64,000 nucleotides of DNA, taken from positions 7,936,001-8,000,000 of the forward strand of contig NC_083599.1 in NCBI RefSeq assembly GCF_020882245.1, read 5' to 3'. Shown piece after piece: positions 14,185-27,600 of the stretch. A program made the position numbers and the translations under genes. Each line of letters starts with the position of its first letter. The stretch's first letter is position 1. The DNA comes from Rhopalosiphum padi. Lineage: Eukaryota; Arthropoda; Insecta; Hemiptera; Aphididae. The notes beneath the pieces are model-generated. The model searched no databases and was not told the origin of the DNA. It was given only the letters and a program-made list of their open reading frames with translations.

Positions 14185-14365
14185 GGGCGAAAAACAGACA
14201 ATGGGATAAACCTAAGGTAAATCTGGAGCCATATAATCACATAAGTATTTAAATTTGTATATATAATTGTTTTGTATGAATTTATTTATTAATGTATAAA
14301 TAATTTAATCTTATTGCCTTGGTCAATCACTATGACGTTGTCCTAATAAACACATTTAATAGATA
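14185..14365 (+). other. 3' flank shared with the second chromo shadow copy
   Basis: This stretch, including 'TTATTGCCTTGGTCAATCA', matches the reverse complement of about 27935-28077. The duplicated module therefore extends past the stop codon through what would be 3' UTR. Confidence 0.65.
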
Positions 14366-16272
14366 TATATAATTGCAATAATATATACATTATTATATAT
14401 CATTATTTAGATTTATAATAAAATATTTACACAGCTGCATAAACAATAATATATCTTTATTCATTAAAATAACTTTAGATTCAATGAAACTAACAAATAA
14501 TAAATTATTACGAATTAAGTTAATCTTAGATTTAAATAGAATATTACTTGCATAGCTGTACAAACTTTAGTCATTTGGTCAACAAAAAAATAGATAACAA
14601 TTAATTAAATTACTCTTGGACTTAGTAATATGAATAATCACAATCTTTGCAGCTGTGTCAATATTAGTCATTTAAGTAAATAATATATCTATAGCAACGC
14701 TGCAATCTACAATGTAATTACAAAGGCGGCATATCAACATCCATAAAAAGGCACACGACATTATATTATATCCTTTTCACATTTATTTATAGTTTTGTTA
14801 TTAATCATTTTCTATTATTATACCAATATGTATATTTATTGTGATCGGCCGACTCGAGTTTAATATAATATTAAAATTACAATTTTGACGAATAAAACAG
14901 TTTATTTTTGATCTGTAATTTAACTTTTATATTAATTATTAAGGTAATATTATATTATTGAGCAAATTAAATTTATTTATAGCTATTTCTAAACTATATA
15001 ATTAACGTTGTATTGAGAATTATAATATGATATTTACCAATTTTTTGTGGTTTAATAAAAACTATAGGTACCTGTGTAAAATGTTTATACATAATATTAA
15101 TGATACGTACAGAGCAAACTTTGAAATGTGTCTGACACTTAAATAGGGCACTAATCTGACCTAACTTGCATCGATTTGATAGTGAAATATGATTAAAACA
15201 GATAATTTTCGAAATACATATATACATGGTTGTTGTATACAGCAGATGGTAGAATAAAATAATACGTGCAAGCGTTTCGTATGGTGGTGCACATTTTACC
15301 TACATAATATGTTCGAAAGTGTTCAGATTTCGCAGAGAATTATCTCATCACTGTGGCCATTGGCTTAAAACGCTTTTTAGGATTTGAAAAACTAGTCTGG
15401 TGCTACTAATTATCGTGCTCACATAAACATTTAAACGTGTATACGATATAAATATATTGATATATCATATATATATATATATATATTGATATTACCCAAT
15501 CACACTAGGCGATTTTATTAAATATACTTTCAAAATTAAAACGTATACATATTATATATTATATAATAACCATTTCTTTCTGACCTTCAGAATATAAAAA
15601 AATATAATACCTTTTTACGTTTCTATTCCGTTATTAACAATTTATATGATTTTAAATTAAATATTGTGATATTTTATAGATAGCGTGTTTAATACACGTC
15701 CAAGATATATCTTTATTGATTCTGTATAATGAAATAGTCAGTATTTTTTTTCTACGCATGAAAAATGTTAAATTGACGGAGTGACGGCGGATGTAGGTAT
15801 TGTATACGCATTTATACATATGGGCAGATGGTATATATACGCACTATTATTTCGTGTACCACCTCAGCAGGATGTCATTTCAACATCGATGTATTATGGC
15901 ACATATTTTGGCGAAGTCTGCAGTGGCGTCGCAGAGACGACGTTTTTGTTAACATTCTGTATAGACGCCAATGGACATATTATTACAATTTAGGTATATA
16001 ACAATAATAAGTAGGTGGATGTATTTCAATGTATATTTCCGGTCAAAAATAATCAATAATGGATCTAATAATACAATACGTACGAATGTGGTATCTTTTA
16101 AATCGCATGCCCTTATATGGTGAAAAAGAAAATGTACATTCGATTATATAGAGCGGAAATTCCTATGTTTATTATACATTAAGTATGGTTCGGTGAGTAC
16201 CACTATACCTACCTATATTGTAACTACAGTCTATAGAGGAGTTATAATGGATACATTTAATGCAATAATAAT
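14366..16272. other. AT-rich stretch without a recognised gene
   Basis: Contains a short (AT)n microsatellite at about 15465-15487. Frames at 14994-15227 (-) and 15781-15993 (+) have no recognisable domain, flanking splice sites or start context. Nothing else could be supported. Confidence 0.5.
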
Positions 16273-17131
16273 ATGATCGAACTACAGCCTATATTTTTAT
16301 CAACTGGCGTCTGTTGTCATAATGGTACGACGTTTATGTTCTATATATTTTATATTAACTCATGGGAAAATGTTCATCATAAAACAACCATAGGAGTAAA
16401 TAACATATTTAAAGAATTTAATAATATAAAACTTACTTTAAATATAAATAAAAATGTATTTGTTGCCTTTTCTATTTATAACTTATCTATTCCGTTCAAT
16501 GACTATATTATCCACTCTTGCAATACTAGTGATTTAAACTTAAAATTATGCGACTGCCAAAAATGAATATGTAAGTGTCACTCGAGTGAAATATTTAGGT
16601 CTAATTATTGACTGTAATCTCCGTTGGAAATTGCATGTCGAAAATTTGGTCATGAAGTTAAGATCTATTATTTCCAAACTCTTTAAACTGAACAAACTTT
16701 TACCCACAGACATTTTGCGCATTGTATATAATGCACTATACAAATAAATATTCCAATATGGTTTATTACTTTATTAGTTTGGGGTGGCTGTACTGACAAT
16801 GCAATTAGGCCTTTCGTGATACAACAGAATCTTGCTATAAGAATATATTTAAATAAAAAGGAATTATATAGTTCGATCACTACTGAATATAAAGTTTTTA
16901 AAACTCTACCGCGACCGGTCAGATATCTATATTCTATATACAAGCAGTTCTCTATTATGTTTCAAATTGATAAATTTCGTATCCAAAAAAATAACAGAAA
17001 GGATAATAGGTCATATGACATGCAAGTAAATTACACTAATAAGTGTATTGGAAAAAGTTTGTGGACTATTTAGGTCCAACTAATTTTAACTCATTGCCGT
17101 TGTATCTAAAAAATATATTTCTAGTAATGTG
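16273..17131 (+). pseudogene. Non-LTR retrotransposon reverse transcriptase, 3' part, broken
   Basis: The + strand carries pieces of the C-terminal half of a LINE (jockey/CR1-like) reverse transcriptase spread over several frames. The piece V-K-Y-L-G-L-I-I-D followed by L-R-W-K-L-H lies at about 16585-16640, an I-V-Y-N-A-L-Y piece at 16723-16743, and a typical C-terminal G-P-T-N-F-N-S-L-P at 17073-17099. The position where the catalytic F/Y-A-D-D should be (about 16330) is degenerate. In-frame stops near 16563, 16746 and 17072 and shifts between pieces mean it cannot make an active enzyme. A relative lies on the - strand at 21981-23213. Confidence 0.75.
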
Positions 17132-17575
17132 AATAAGAATAATTATATAACTAATAAAAAAGCTATTGCTAACTATTTGTTTCTTCAACTATAGTTGTAT
17201 CTTATCTAGTATTTAAGTATTTTAATATTGTTTGAAATAATAATTTTAGGTTTTGTTTTAGTTTTAATACAATTTATACTTATTGTTGTTATATATAGAC
17301 TTACTTGTGTGTTAAATAGGAGTTTAAATATTTCAAATATTGCTTAAGTATTTTATTAAAGTTAATCTTTATCACATTTTTTTTAAGTTTTAAATATTAT
17401 ATTGTATACTAATAACTGATCTACCTCGCCACAAGCACAGCTTAAGGAGGTGGATTAAAAATAATGATAGATACATTGTTACATTTCTAGTTTTTAATGT
17501 GTACATTTTTTATGTATAATGTAATGTACTCATGTTCTATTTTTCTTAAATATAAAAAAATTAACTATTAAAATG
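17132..17575 (+). repeat. Probable 3' UTR of the broken LINE copy
   Basis: This AT-rich tail follows the reverse transcriptase remnant. It contains a GC-richer CTCGCCACAAGCACAGCTTA block followed by AGGAGGTGGA (about 17426-17455), of the type seen at 3' ends of jockey-like elements. Its end is placed at the adenine-rich stretch near 17550-17575. The boundary is approximate. Confidence 0.4.
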
Positions 17576-18600
17576 AGTTCATTATTATGTGCTTTATTTA
17601 TGAATTTATACTTAGAAATGCTCTCAGAATACACGTCTATATTTATATTAAATTCGTATATATCTATAAAATTATAAAACGCTAAAATTGTACCGTAGAT
17701 ATTATAAAAATTTTATAAAAATTATTTATTTACCTCTATATAATAGGTATTGCAGTCAGTTGAAACGTAAGCGAAATCCAAAGCTATTTTAGTGGTGAGT
17801 CCAAGTTATGCCTTCAGTAGCCAGTAATTCTTCAGGCGTGAGGCATTTGCTGGTTGACAAAAGTTCCTAGTTGCGGCATATACGCATCTCTGAATTCGCA
17901 CTTCTCCTGTATTGGTCCTGCTATAAGTAGTCTGAGCTGGTGCTGTAGTACTTTTCTGTAAGAAAAATATAAAATAAACTATAAAGCATTAGTGTTTAAT
18001 CCCTTTATTAAAAATAACAATTAATAACTATATAATTTTGGCCGTCGTTCAGAACCACACCCCTATATACCTTAATAAATAATATTACTGCATATTTTCC
18101 CCAAAACAAACCGTTCAATACCGCACCCATTGATATTATATATTCATAATGTATTAAATAACATTATATCGCTTAATATCGCAAAACCAGTTTTTTTTTA
18201 CATCATCATACCTACCACAAATCATTAAAAAAAAACTTTTAAGATTATACAGAAAAATCAGTTCTACCTATTCCAGTATTAAAATAAAATTACAATAATA
18301 TAATAATTCACAATCTGGATTATGGTTGAAACTTTTTTTTGGTTTGCCACATTTGATTCTTAAGGCGTTTGTACAGATTATGGGTATTTGTCCATATGAA
18401 AAACAATTTTATGATTTTGCTGTTTAATTTTTAACTGTGAAAAATGTGTAAGGTATTGAACGGTGGATAATGTGCGGTTATGAACAGTATAAGTGTGTGG
18501 TTATGACGGCTGTTGATAGTTTTCTATTCCTATTGTTTAAGTAGAAATAATTACTAAAGTATAACAAATAAAAAACACCTTATCGGTCATTATCAATATA
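17576..18600. other. Gene-less stretch
   Basis: AT-rich, with a slightly GC-richer part at 17750-17960 that has no open frame of note. Nothing supported. Confidence 0.5.
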
Positions 18601-19664
18601 CAAAAAGTGGACAAGTGGGTATCGCTCTGCTGTATAGTAGAGATGGAGAGTAGGTCACTGGTCACTATAATGGATGTGTTAAATTTGAATGCAATGACAG
18701 GTATCATTATTGTATACGAAAAACGATTCTGAACGGAGATGATTTGTCAGTCAATGATAATTAGTAGGATATATTATATTATTAGTTATTATTACCTATA
18801 TTTAAATTGTAATATATCGTTATATTTTACGCGATTTCGTAAAAAATTAAACTTCATACGCTCATAAAATTTTTTCTATATTGACGCTGGAATTTTTTTT
18901 TACAAAAGTTTTTACACTTACTTGAAGAAACTTATGGATAACCTTGTATTGTGTTTTTTAACCTTAGGTATAAAACTATAAATCACAAAAATTTTATGAA
19001 TTTTAAATTTCAAAATTCCTTGCAAATTTTCGTGATTTTGATGTATTTCGTAAACATTTGAACTTATAATGCTTATAAAAAAAAATTGTGAGTAACGATT
19101 TTTGATTTTTTTTTTTTACTACTATAAGTAAAACTTATATTAAACCTTGTATTAAATTTTAAAGATTTTTTGAAAAGCCAAATTTTTTTTATCGGCATTC
19201 AAGAAAAAAAATTTAGAAAAATCGAAATTTCAATGGTTTATTAATATTAAATATAGTTTAAAAAAATTCTAATTATTTTGAAAATTTAATTGTTAGTATA
19301 GAAAATATTAAAACAAACATTTTGTGAAAATTTCAAGTATTTTTAATGATTCGTTTTTAAATTACAGCAAAATAAAAAAATCGATTTTGTCAAAAACTGG
19401 TTGTATGCGAAAAAATTCCCGTTTTTCCGTTACATTTTTAGGGGTTTTCCTGACGCTCTTGAAAACTACTGGAAATTGTTTACTTTTGACCCCCCCCCCC
19501 CCCAAAGTACCAACTAGGTGAATTTTCCTTTTCAAAGAGGGGCTGAAGTCAAAAATCAAAGCATTATTATTACTTCAAAACGTGATAACAGACACAAAAA
19601 TTAAAAAAATAACACATCTTTGTACGAGTAGAATTAATACATTCATATCACTCCGTTCAGAATC
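18601..19664 (+). repeat. Unclassified dispersed repeat, complete-looking copy
   Basis: Starts with the family's terminal module (18607-18660, AAGTGGGTATCGCTCTGC then a GTAGG..CACT block). Inside it, GATTCTGAACGGAG-TGAT sequences at 18725-18743 and 19647-19664 are inverted copies of each other differing by one base of length, so they look like terminal or subterminal inverted repeats of a roughly 940-bp element. A 16-base C run lies near 19489-19504. No protein is encoded. Confidence 0.6.
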
Positions 19665-19942
19665 TAAAATCTTGATTTGTATTAAAATCCTGTATTAAAT
19701 ATCTTTATAAAAAAAATACAAAAACATACAGATATAACGGAGACTCAACTTTTTAAACGGTAAAAAAATGTAAATCCAAAAGGTTTTTTGTAAATTTACC
19801 TTTTGATGCACCGAATTTACCGGTAAAATTTTACAACGTAAACTTACGAGACTCAAATCACTATAAAATATATGAACATATGAGTAAATGAAGTAGTATT
19901 TTATTATTTACTGCCGTTTGCCTACTCTCAAATTTATTACTA

Positions 19943-20370
19943 TTAAGAGGATGTCAGCATAGTATTAGTTATATTATCTCTCTCTAACCAACATACCAAA
20001 TTTTACGTTCACAAAAATGACTATAACCAGTATAACCATATTCATTTCTCAAATTAGAGTGAAATGACCTATTATTTAAAGTTAAGAACATTATCTAAGG
20101 CATCTCATAAGCGTTTTATTATATTTTTATTTTAAAATTGTAAATTGTTTATACCATCTTAAAAAACTCATAACTCGCTTTAAAATAAAAATACAATAAA
20201 ACGCTTATGAAACGCCCTAGATAATGTTCTTTACTTTAAATTCTATAATAGATCATTTCACTCTACTTTGAAAAATCAATATGGTTATAATCATTTTTGT
20301 GAACGTAAAATTTGCTATGTTGCGCGTGGGTTAGAGAGAGATAACTAATACTACGCTGGCATCCTCTTAA
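19943..20370. mobile_element. Fold-back MITE with TTAA ends
   Basis: The whole segment is a long imperfect palindrome of about 200-base arms around 20155. The left arm begins TTAAGAGGATGTCAGC and the right arm ends GCTGGCATCCTCTTAA. TTAA at both outer edges could be a 4-bp target duplication. It has no ORF. The same end sequence (AAGAGGATGTCAG) occurs inside the ankyrin array units (49428 and equivalents). Confidence 0.75.
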
Positions 20371-21980
20371 GACTTCTATAAATTTCGGGGACCCAATTTA
20401 TTAATTGAGGCGTCTGGTGGTGCTGAGCAGTGAGCACCCCTGGGCCCTGGTTACACGCTAGTAGTGGCACTGAGCAAGTTTCCCGGTCTTAAAATAATAA
20501 ACATATCATTTTTTTTTGTATACAAAAAAAAGTATTTATGATGAACACATAATAAATGTATAATAATATTTTATAATAAATATTATATAATGCTATTAAT
20601 AGTATTATATTTATTAATATTATTGTATTATAATATATTATGTATAATTAATAATCGTCGTAGTATTAATAGTAAATGTGTTTTATTAATAATATAATTT
20701 TTTTTCTAATATATTTATATTATAATCTATTAATCTAAGCATTACCGGTTATGGGCCTTAAGTCAAAGTGTACTAGTCTAAAAGTAAACAAAGCAAATTA
20801 GACGTATAATATTATATTATATGACTTTAATATAATTACAGAATTATAAACGTACTTTTGTATAATAATAAAATAATAATTTGTACCAAAATATATGTAA
20901 CAGAACTCAAAAATCTTGTGAAAAGTTTATTTTAATTTTAGTTATTTTCAGGTTAAATTTATTCATTTAAATTATTTATTTAGTATATATTACAATATAG
21001 TCGTTAGAATATACAAACAAATGGTGTGATATTACGCCTTAGTAATATATATTACTATGTAGTATATATATATTATATTGTATATTGTTTATATATATTA
21101 CTATATATAACTATATAGTTATGACGAAAGGTGGGTTCAAAAATCGGATATATCTTCATCTTTTTCCATGTCTTTATTTATAGTAAAAATATAATAGTTA
21201 GGTACAAAATATTAGTCGAACGCTGGGGTTGTTATTGGTAAATTATCAAAAAGTCAATATTTCCGGAAAAACGAAATATTGACGATGATTATCCATTTGT
21301 TGGAGTGATTGCCAATTGGTAGTAATATTGTTATAGTTTGTAAATTAAAATGAAATATTGTCAATTAGGTACCTATTATTTTATTTTATTCAAATTATAA
21401 GCATTCGTTTTTATTCGTTTGCTCATTGCTTCGTGATTGTTGTGCATCGAAATTCGAGTTCATCGAGTATTTAATGTTTATCGGGTTTATCTATCTGGTA
21501 TAGCTTGCAGCCCAAAGCGCAATTGTCTCAAAGGTACATACCATAATTATTAATATGTTAATATTAGTGTATACAATTATTATTAGTGTAACTGCAAAAG
21601 TTGTACGAAATGAATTTATGAATTATTTTGTATCAGGAGATGGAGAACTACCTTGGCAATACAACCGTTGTCTACTAAACATGGAAACTAGACCTTTAAA
21701 TTTTGCTTAATAAATAGTATTGTAGACTGTATTACCTATATAGTAAGTAAGTAAATTTAAGTTTATTTTGCCAATATATCATATAACAACATAAAATAAT
21801 ACAAACAATATAAAATTATAATACAATAAAGTCAAAATAATATATTGACTCACTTCTAAAAAGCTAAAAGCTTGTGCTTAGAAGTGAGAGTTTCTTACAG
21901 TATTAAATATTAACAGAATTATTTAAAATTTATATAACAGTATAACAGTATAAAATCTAATTCAAATTACAATTACAAAA
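20371..21980. other. Gene-less AT-rich stretch
   Basis: A GC-richer patch at 20385-20490 (with GGGCCCTGG and CACTGAGCA) looks like the worn end of a DNA transposon but has no partner end. The rest is AT-rich with TA-rich simple sequence around 20500-21115. Confidence 0.4.
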
Positions 21981-23213
21981 TTACAAGTAATAATTAAGTG
22001 TAACATTATCAAACTGGTTAAGCTTAATATATAATTTTAATGAGTTAATATTATGTAAATTCATAAGATTTAAACTTAATTTACGACACAACAATGTGCA
22101 CTTGGAAATAGTACTCTGTGAAGTTACTGTCTTATAAAATCTAATAGAATTAATATTAGAATGACACTTATTTCTAGTATTATAATTATGCTCTATGCCA
22201 TAGAGTCTATGGTATTCAAACAATGTCTATATTTATATATAAGTAAAAGCAAAGATTTATAATATAATATTGATATAGGTTGAACATTAAAATCAATATA
22301 TAACTGTTTTGTTGGATACAAAAAAGGCTTTGAGATAATAAGTTTTATTAAACTATTGATAGTTGTAATTAAAGGAGTCAAATAATCTTTATAAGTACCA
22401 CCCCAAAAGGGCAATCCATAGTACACTAAGGACTGAACTATAGATATATACATAATTCTCAAATGTTTAAAATCTAAAACATATTTTAAGCTTTTAAAGT
22501 TATAAAATAACTTCCTAATGGTATTAACCAACTTATTTATATGATAATTCCATTTAAGTTTATCATCAAATATTAACCCTAAATATTTAATATGATTTAC
22601 TCTTTGAATATGTTGACAATTACAGAATACAATTTTGTTTTTAAAATTTAAGGAATGCGAACAAATGACAAGATTATTCAATGTAATTGAATTAGGTCTA
22701 AGATTAAATAATATATAATTAGATTTTTTAAGATTTAACTTTAAGAAATTATTACCATACCAATTCTGTACACTATCTAATGAGAGATTAACTTCATTAA
22801 ATAGTACTTCAATACTTTTATTATTAAAAAGCATAACCGTATCATCAGCAAAACTATAAATATCACCTTTTATGGAAACATTAAGAAGGCCATTGACATA
22901 AATATTGAACAGTAAAGGGCCTAATACAGAACCCTGTGGGACACCAATTGAAATATTACTTAAATTACTGTAACCCTGACTATCTGAGTTCTATCGCTTA
23001 GGTATGAATTGATTAATTTTAAGATATTACCTCTTATCCCAGCATAGTGTAACTTTCTTATTAATAGATCAAAATTTACAGTGTCAAATACCTTTTTTAT
23101 ATCAAGAAAAACACCTATTACATAATTATTTTTATCAATATTATTATAAATATAATTAGTAATATGAAATAAAGCGTCATTAGTGGATATTCCCTCCCTA
23201 AAAACAAATTGCT
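21981..23213 (-). pseudogene. Non-LTR retrotransposon reverse transcriptase, broken
   Basis: On the - strand this encodes the palm and thumb region of a LINE reverse transcriptase. In order it has an F-R-E-G-I-S-T-N-D-A block (about 23180-23210), G-V-P-Q-G-S with L-G-P-L-L-F-N (about 22905-22945), and the catalytic F-A-D-D at 22841-22852. Next come H-I-K-Y-L-G-L-I-F-D (about 22560-22590) and a C-terminal Y-N-T-R-N-K block (about 22170). The reading frame shifts between the first block and G-V-P-Q-G-S (near 22975) and again near 22200, and no 5' part or endonuclease is present. It is a 5'-truncated, frameshifted copy of the jockey/CR1-like kind. The - strand 3' tail probably continues to about 21750. 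Confidence 0.8.
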
Positions 23214-23369
23214 TAGCAGAAAATATATATATGTATCAGTTTACTAATTATTATTATAATTTATAATAATTATTTATTTATCATTATTATCATTATATGT
23301 GAATTTTTTTAAATATTAATAAATGAAGTTGCAATTTATAATAGATAAATATATGTATTATTTTATTAA

Positions 23370-24260
23370 CCCTTTCACTATACCCACGAGTACCCCAAGA
23401 TACATACAATTACAAGTGTGATAACGGAACTACTAATGATAATAAAAAGCTGGAATTTGAAAAATATTGTAGCAAAATTTATATGTTATAATAGAATTTC
23501 AATGAATACTGTTAAGTTGCAATATTATATAACTTAAAATTTTAAATCTAAAAAAAAGCGTGGTCAAGTGGGTACCACTATGCTGTACATTAAGTTTAAG
23601 TTTTTTTATAAGTATTGTAAGCCAAACTTATGGAAAATCTATTTAAAATCTATTTTTTTTTTCAAGTATCTTCGACTTAAACTAGTTATATTTTATAAAT
23701 AATAAATAATAATAAAAAAAAAAAAATACTAATACTAAAAAAAAAAAAAAATACAATTACTTAAAATCGTTTGAGGATAAATCGTTAATTTTAAAATGGT
23801 TCAATAATTAAATCGATATTATTTAAATATCTTTACCACTATTTTTACTTATCTTCACTGTTAAAATTATCATCAATGCTGATATACTTTTTTTACATGC
23901 ATAAACACATTTATAATAATATCTATTGATATTTATTATTATAAACATTTTTATTTATATATTATATGGTGTTTGTTGTCGAGTAACGAGTATTTTATAC
24001 AATATTTGAATAGTTTATACAAAATAGTATTCTATTCCTGATTTTTCATTCTAATTATGGCTAATAAATTAAAACCACAAGACATTTTTGAATTGCTGGA
24101 CGGTTGCATATGAAATATATATATATATGAAATTTTATTGTACCTACTAACTACTGACTACCAATGAAACTTGGTATTCATTATCTAATAAGTGTATTTA
24201 AAATATTCGTTTTTTTTAGTTAAAAATTAATGCGGTAGCCGGTGCCCGGTAGTGAAAGGG
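23370..24260. mobile_element. piggyBac-like non-autonomous element
   Basis: The ends are inverted repeats (CCCTTTCACTA at 23370-23380, TAGTGAAAGGG at 24250-24260), each flanked on the outside by TTAA (23366-23369, 24261-24264). TTAA target sites and CCC-starting ends are the hallmark of piggyBac elements. The 891-bp interior has no transposase. It contains a fragment of the dispersed repeat family's terminal module near 23563-23600, so that sequence either inserted into it or is part of it. Confidence 0.7.
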
Positions 24261-24310
24261 TTAAAATGTATATTATTTATATATATAACTTATTTATTTA
24301 CAATACTTAC

Positions 24311-24640
24311 AATAGTTAGATTTCTGACTGTTTTTCTACCAACATTGGCCTCGGTGGATAAAAACTTCAAGGATTCGAAGTATACCCATTTGCTTTTATA
24401 TATACTTCGTCTGTTCTTTGGCCTGTTCTAGACGTTTTTACTTTTCTAGTTTCACCAGCATGCTCAATGCTAGTTTCTCAAACCTTGTAACTTTCTTTGG
24501 ATTTCACCTTCACTTGTGTTAAATGACACAGCTAATTGACGAACAGCATCTCCCCTAGCTAATTTATCTTTGTACCTTACATCTTTGGGATTCCATAAAC
24601 AGTTGGCACCAACAGTGCAAGAAATTTGGCCTCCGTGCTA
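24311..24640 (-). pseudogene. MADF-domain exon, frameshifted
   Basis: The - strand translates to a MADF (Myb/SANT-like in Adf-1) domain of the kind found in insect DNA-binding regulators. It has C-L-W-N-P-K followed by Y-K-D-K-L-A-R (about 24560-24600), an E-G-E-I-Q-R-K-L-Q-G-L-R helix (about 24485-24520), and then T-D-E-V-Y and S-K-W-V-Y-F-E-S-L-K-F-L (about 24350-24415). A stop and a frame change fall just after the Q-G-L-R helix, and another change precedes S-K-W. The exon ends in a strong GTAAGT donor (24305-24310). MADF genes are highly duplicated in aphids, so this is most likely a dead or dispersed copy. Confidence 0.65.
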
Positions 24641-27600
24641 TTGACGACGGCAGATAAGATGGAAGTGCGACTCGTTTACCTCCACTCGCGAAACGGAGTA
24701 TTATATAAATATAGTATGTATATATTATAATTATATTATTGTGCTATCAGCGGTCGACCACTGCCGGAGGTTACCGGTATACATATTCCTAAAATATCTA
24801 TTACAAATTACAATATTAATATTGAGCCATGATTAGAGATGTGAGTTTGTATTATACAAGGTATTATACACATAGTATAAAATAATTTTATACAGACAGT
24901 ATAAAAAAAAAAAAATTAAGGCGTTATTTTTAGTTATTACACGATATTAAATTATTAATATCGATAATATAAAATATAATCGATAATTAAGATATTAAAT
25001 TATTATCATTTATTATCTTAACATGTTTTCCCGTTACGATGTCGTATGTGTACTCATTCTAAAAATATCCATAGCGGCGTAGTTTTATCCTTATCGAATT
25101 TACGTACATTATTATATTTATATCTTATAGGTTCTATACGGTATTATACAAAAAAAAAATAAAATACAGTATTTTAACATCTCTGCCCATGATACTATGA
25201 CAGTATGATTGTATCTATTGTAATTTGTATTACTGACTGATTTCTGTGTTTGCCGTAGTGTCGTGCACCTAACCTCGTCCTCGTGTATGAAATAATTTGT
25301 TTGCTTAGTGTAGAATTAAATACAGCTATGATTTAATACTTAATATTGCATAATACAATAATACATTATGGAAAGGAAACCAAAGGGCAGAGCGAAAAAC
25401 TTCGTTTAAAAAAACTGGTAAATTTGCAGGCTATTGCCAATGAGTCAAAACAAAATTTATTTTGAACTTATTCGTTGGTAAGTATAAAGAATTGAGTATA
25501 CTGTATACTATACTTATATTACATCATATATTTTAATATTAAATTGCAGATTAAAATAAAATCTGAATTCATTTTTCTCTTAATATTATTAGTATATATC
25601 TAATTACTTTTTACTATGGTATTCCCAATATTTAGATGATTGTGTAACGCAACTAAAATACCAAAGTTGCATAACTGTAGCTGTAAGACAAAATTCTTTG
25701 GTGAGTTAACTTTTTTAATTTATATATTACTTATTATATGTTTTCTTATTATATTGTGTATACATTATTTAACTTAATTGTTATTTTATTAGTCGGTACC
25801 TACATGTAAAATAATTTGTCATACTTAATTTATGATTTAAAATAATTAATAGTCAACAACTCGTTAGAAACATAAGTTTGAGGAACATGTAATTATTATA
25901 TGTTAACATTTATTTGTTTATTAAATAGTTACTTTTTGAAATTGTTTACTAGGTATGTAATTATCATACTACAGATATATTTTATGTATGAGCTATAATA
26001 GCATTTGTTAGTTTGTTTGCCAGTATTTTTTTTAATTTATATAAACAATGTTTATATTCATATTATTAAACAGTAATTTAAAATAAAATCTATATATACC
26101 AATTTAATTATATTTAATAATTAAAAAAAAAAACTTATTATAAATTATTTTTTGATACATCAGTAAAAAAAAAAAATTAATTTTACAGTATATATACATA
26201 TATGATAAATTACATTTTAAAGAGAATCAAAATTAAATAACAGTATATCCATAAATATAAATATATTTTATTTAATTAATAATTTGGGAACTAAAAAAAA
26301 ACATGAGGTAAAAATTTTTTTGTACACTAGGTGTGATAATGCTTTACGTTAGGGACAATGTTTTTTGCAGAACAGTTGGCCGATTGGGTCCCAGTCCGTC
26401 CCTGTATTTCTAATAAATACTTATTTTATTTATTTAAATTATAATTCTATATAAAAATCTTTGTTTAGTGTTGGGTGTAATTAAATAGATAGTTCTTGAC
26501 CACATGAGAAAATTGTAGTATGTGATTGTGATATCATGATAAGCTAGGGACATTACATTTAGTAGGTATGACATTAACATTTAATAAGAAATAAATAGTA
26601 AAATCATATTTTATAAATTTGTAAATTATAAAATCAAATTGTCTATAAATATAAAAATTAACAACAAATTGATTCATATAATACCTATTAGATTTAAGAT
26701 GATTTGTATATGTATCACAATAATATTATGTAAGCACCTAGTTCTATACCTAATTAGTCAGTAGTCATACATGTACATGTCCAATGTATCTGCATGCAGT
26801 TTTTTTTTTATAAAAATAATAATAAATAATTTTAATCACTTTGATTGTTGTACTGTTGAATATCTTACCCAGTAGTAATTTTCTTTAATTTTTCAATATT
26901 TACTTAATACATTTCCAGTACAAAATACTTAAATTTTAATTTAACTAATCGGAACTGATGCAAAAACCAATATTATGAACCAGAACTCTATTCCAACACG
27001 TTCCGGTCAATTTAGCATTCTTAGAAACAATTACTGTCCACCATAAAATCAGAAATATAACCATCAGCCTTTGACTAAAATAACAATTATTTCAAGATGT
27101 CTTTCTATTAAGCTCAAGAGAACCAATTAAATAATTAAAAATATTTAAATTTGCAAATGTATTTTAGTTTATTAATTAATATTAAATTTCATTAAATTAT
27201 TAAATTATTTACATTATTAAATGAATTATTTACAGCTTTAATTAATTTTCTAAAAAATACAACATTTTCAGGATCTGAAACAGAATAAAATAATAAAATA
27301 TATAATTATATACAAACATTCATAATCTTGTACAAAATTCTATAAAATATTTAAAGTAAGTAAAATAAGCAAACATGTTAAGTATTATAATTCAATATTT
27401 GTCCGGCCAGCACACATTTTTATTTTTTGTAAGCATATGCAGTGACAAGAGTAAGTAAAGATTTGTTTAGCAGAGAATGCACAGAAAAAAGATTATGGTG
27501 CATTTTATAGTTACATCATAATTCATATTAGAAGATATGATTCACATATTTAGGAAAGATTTATCAAAAATATAATAAAAAAGTAATTTATTATTGTTTG

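Noticed and set aside
19324..19559. Opposed frames of about 65 codons over a C run.
   Set aside because: They fall in the dispersed repeat and owe their openness to the 16-base C run.
25368..25465. A short + strand reading (M-E-R-K-P-K-G, then in a shifted frame E-K-L-R-L-K-K-L) resembling the N-terminus of hAT-derived zinc-finger proteins.
   Set aside because: Only about 30 residues in two frames, low complexity and no downstream domain, so it is too weak to annotate.
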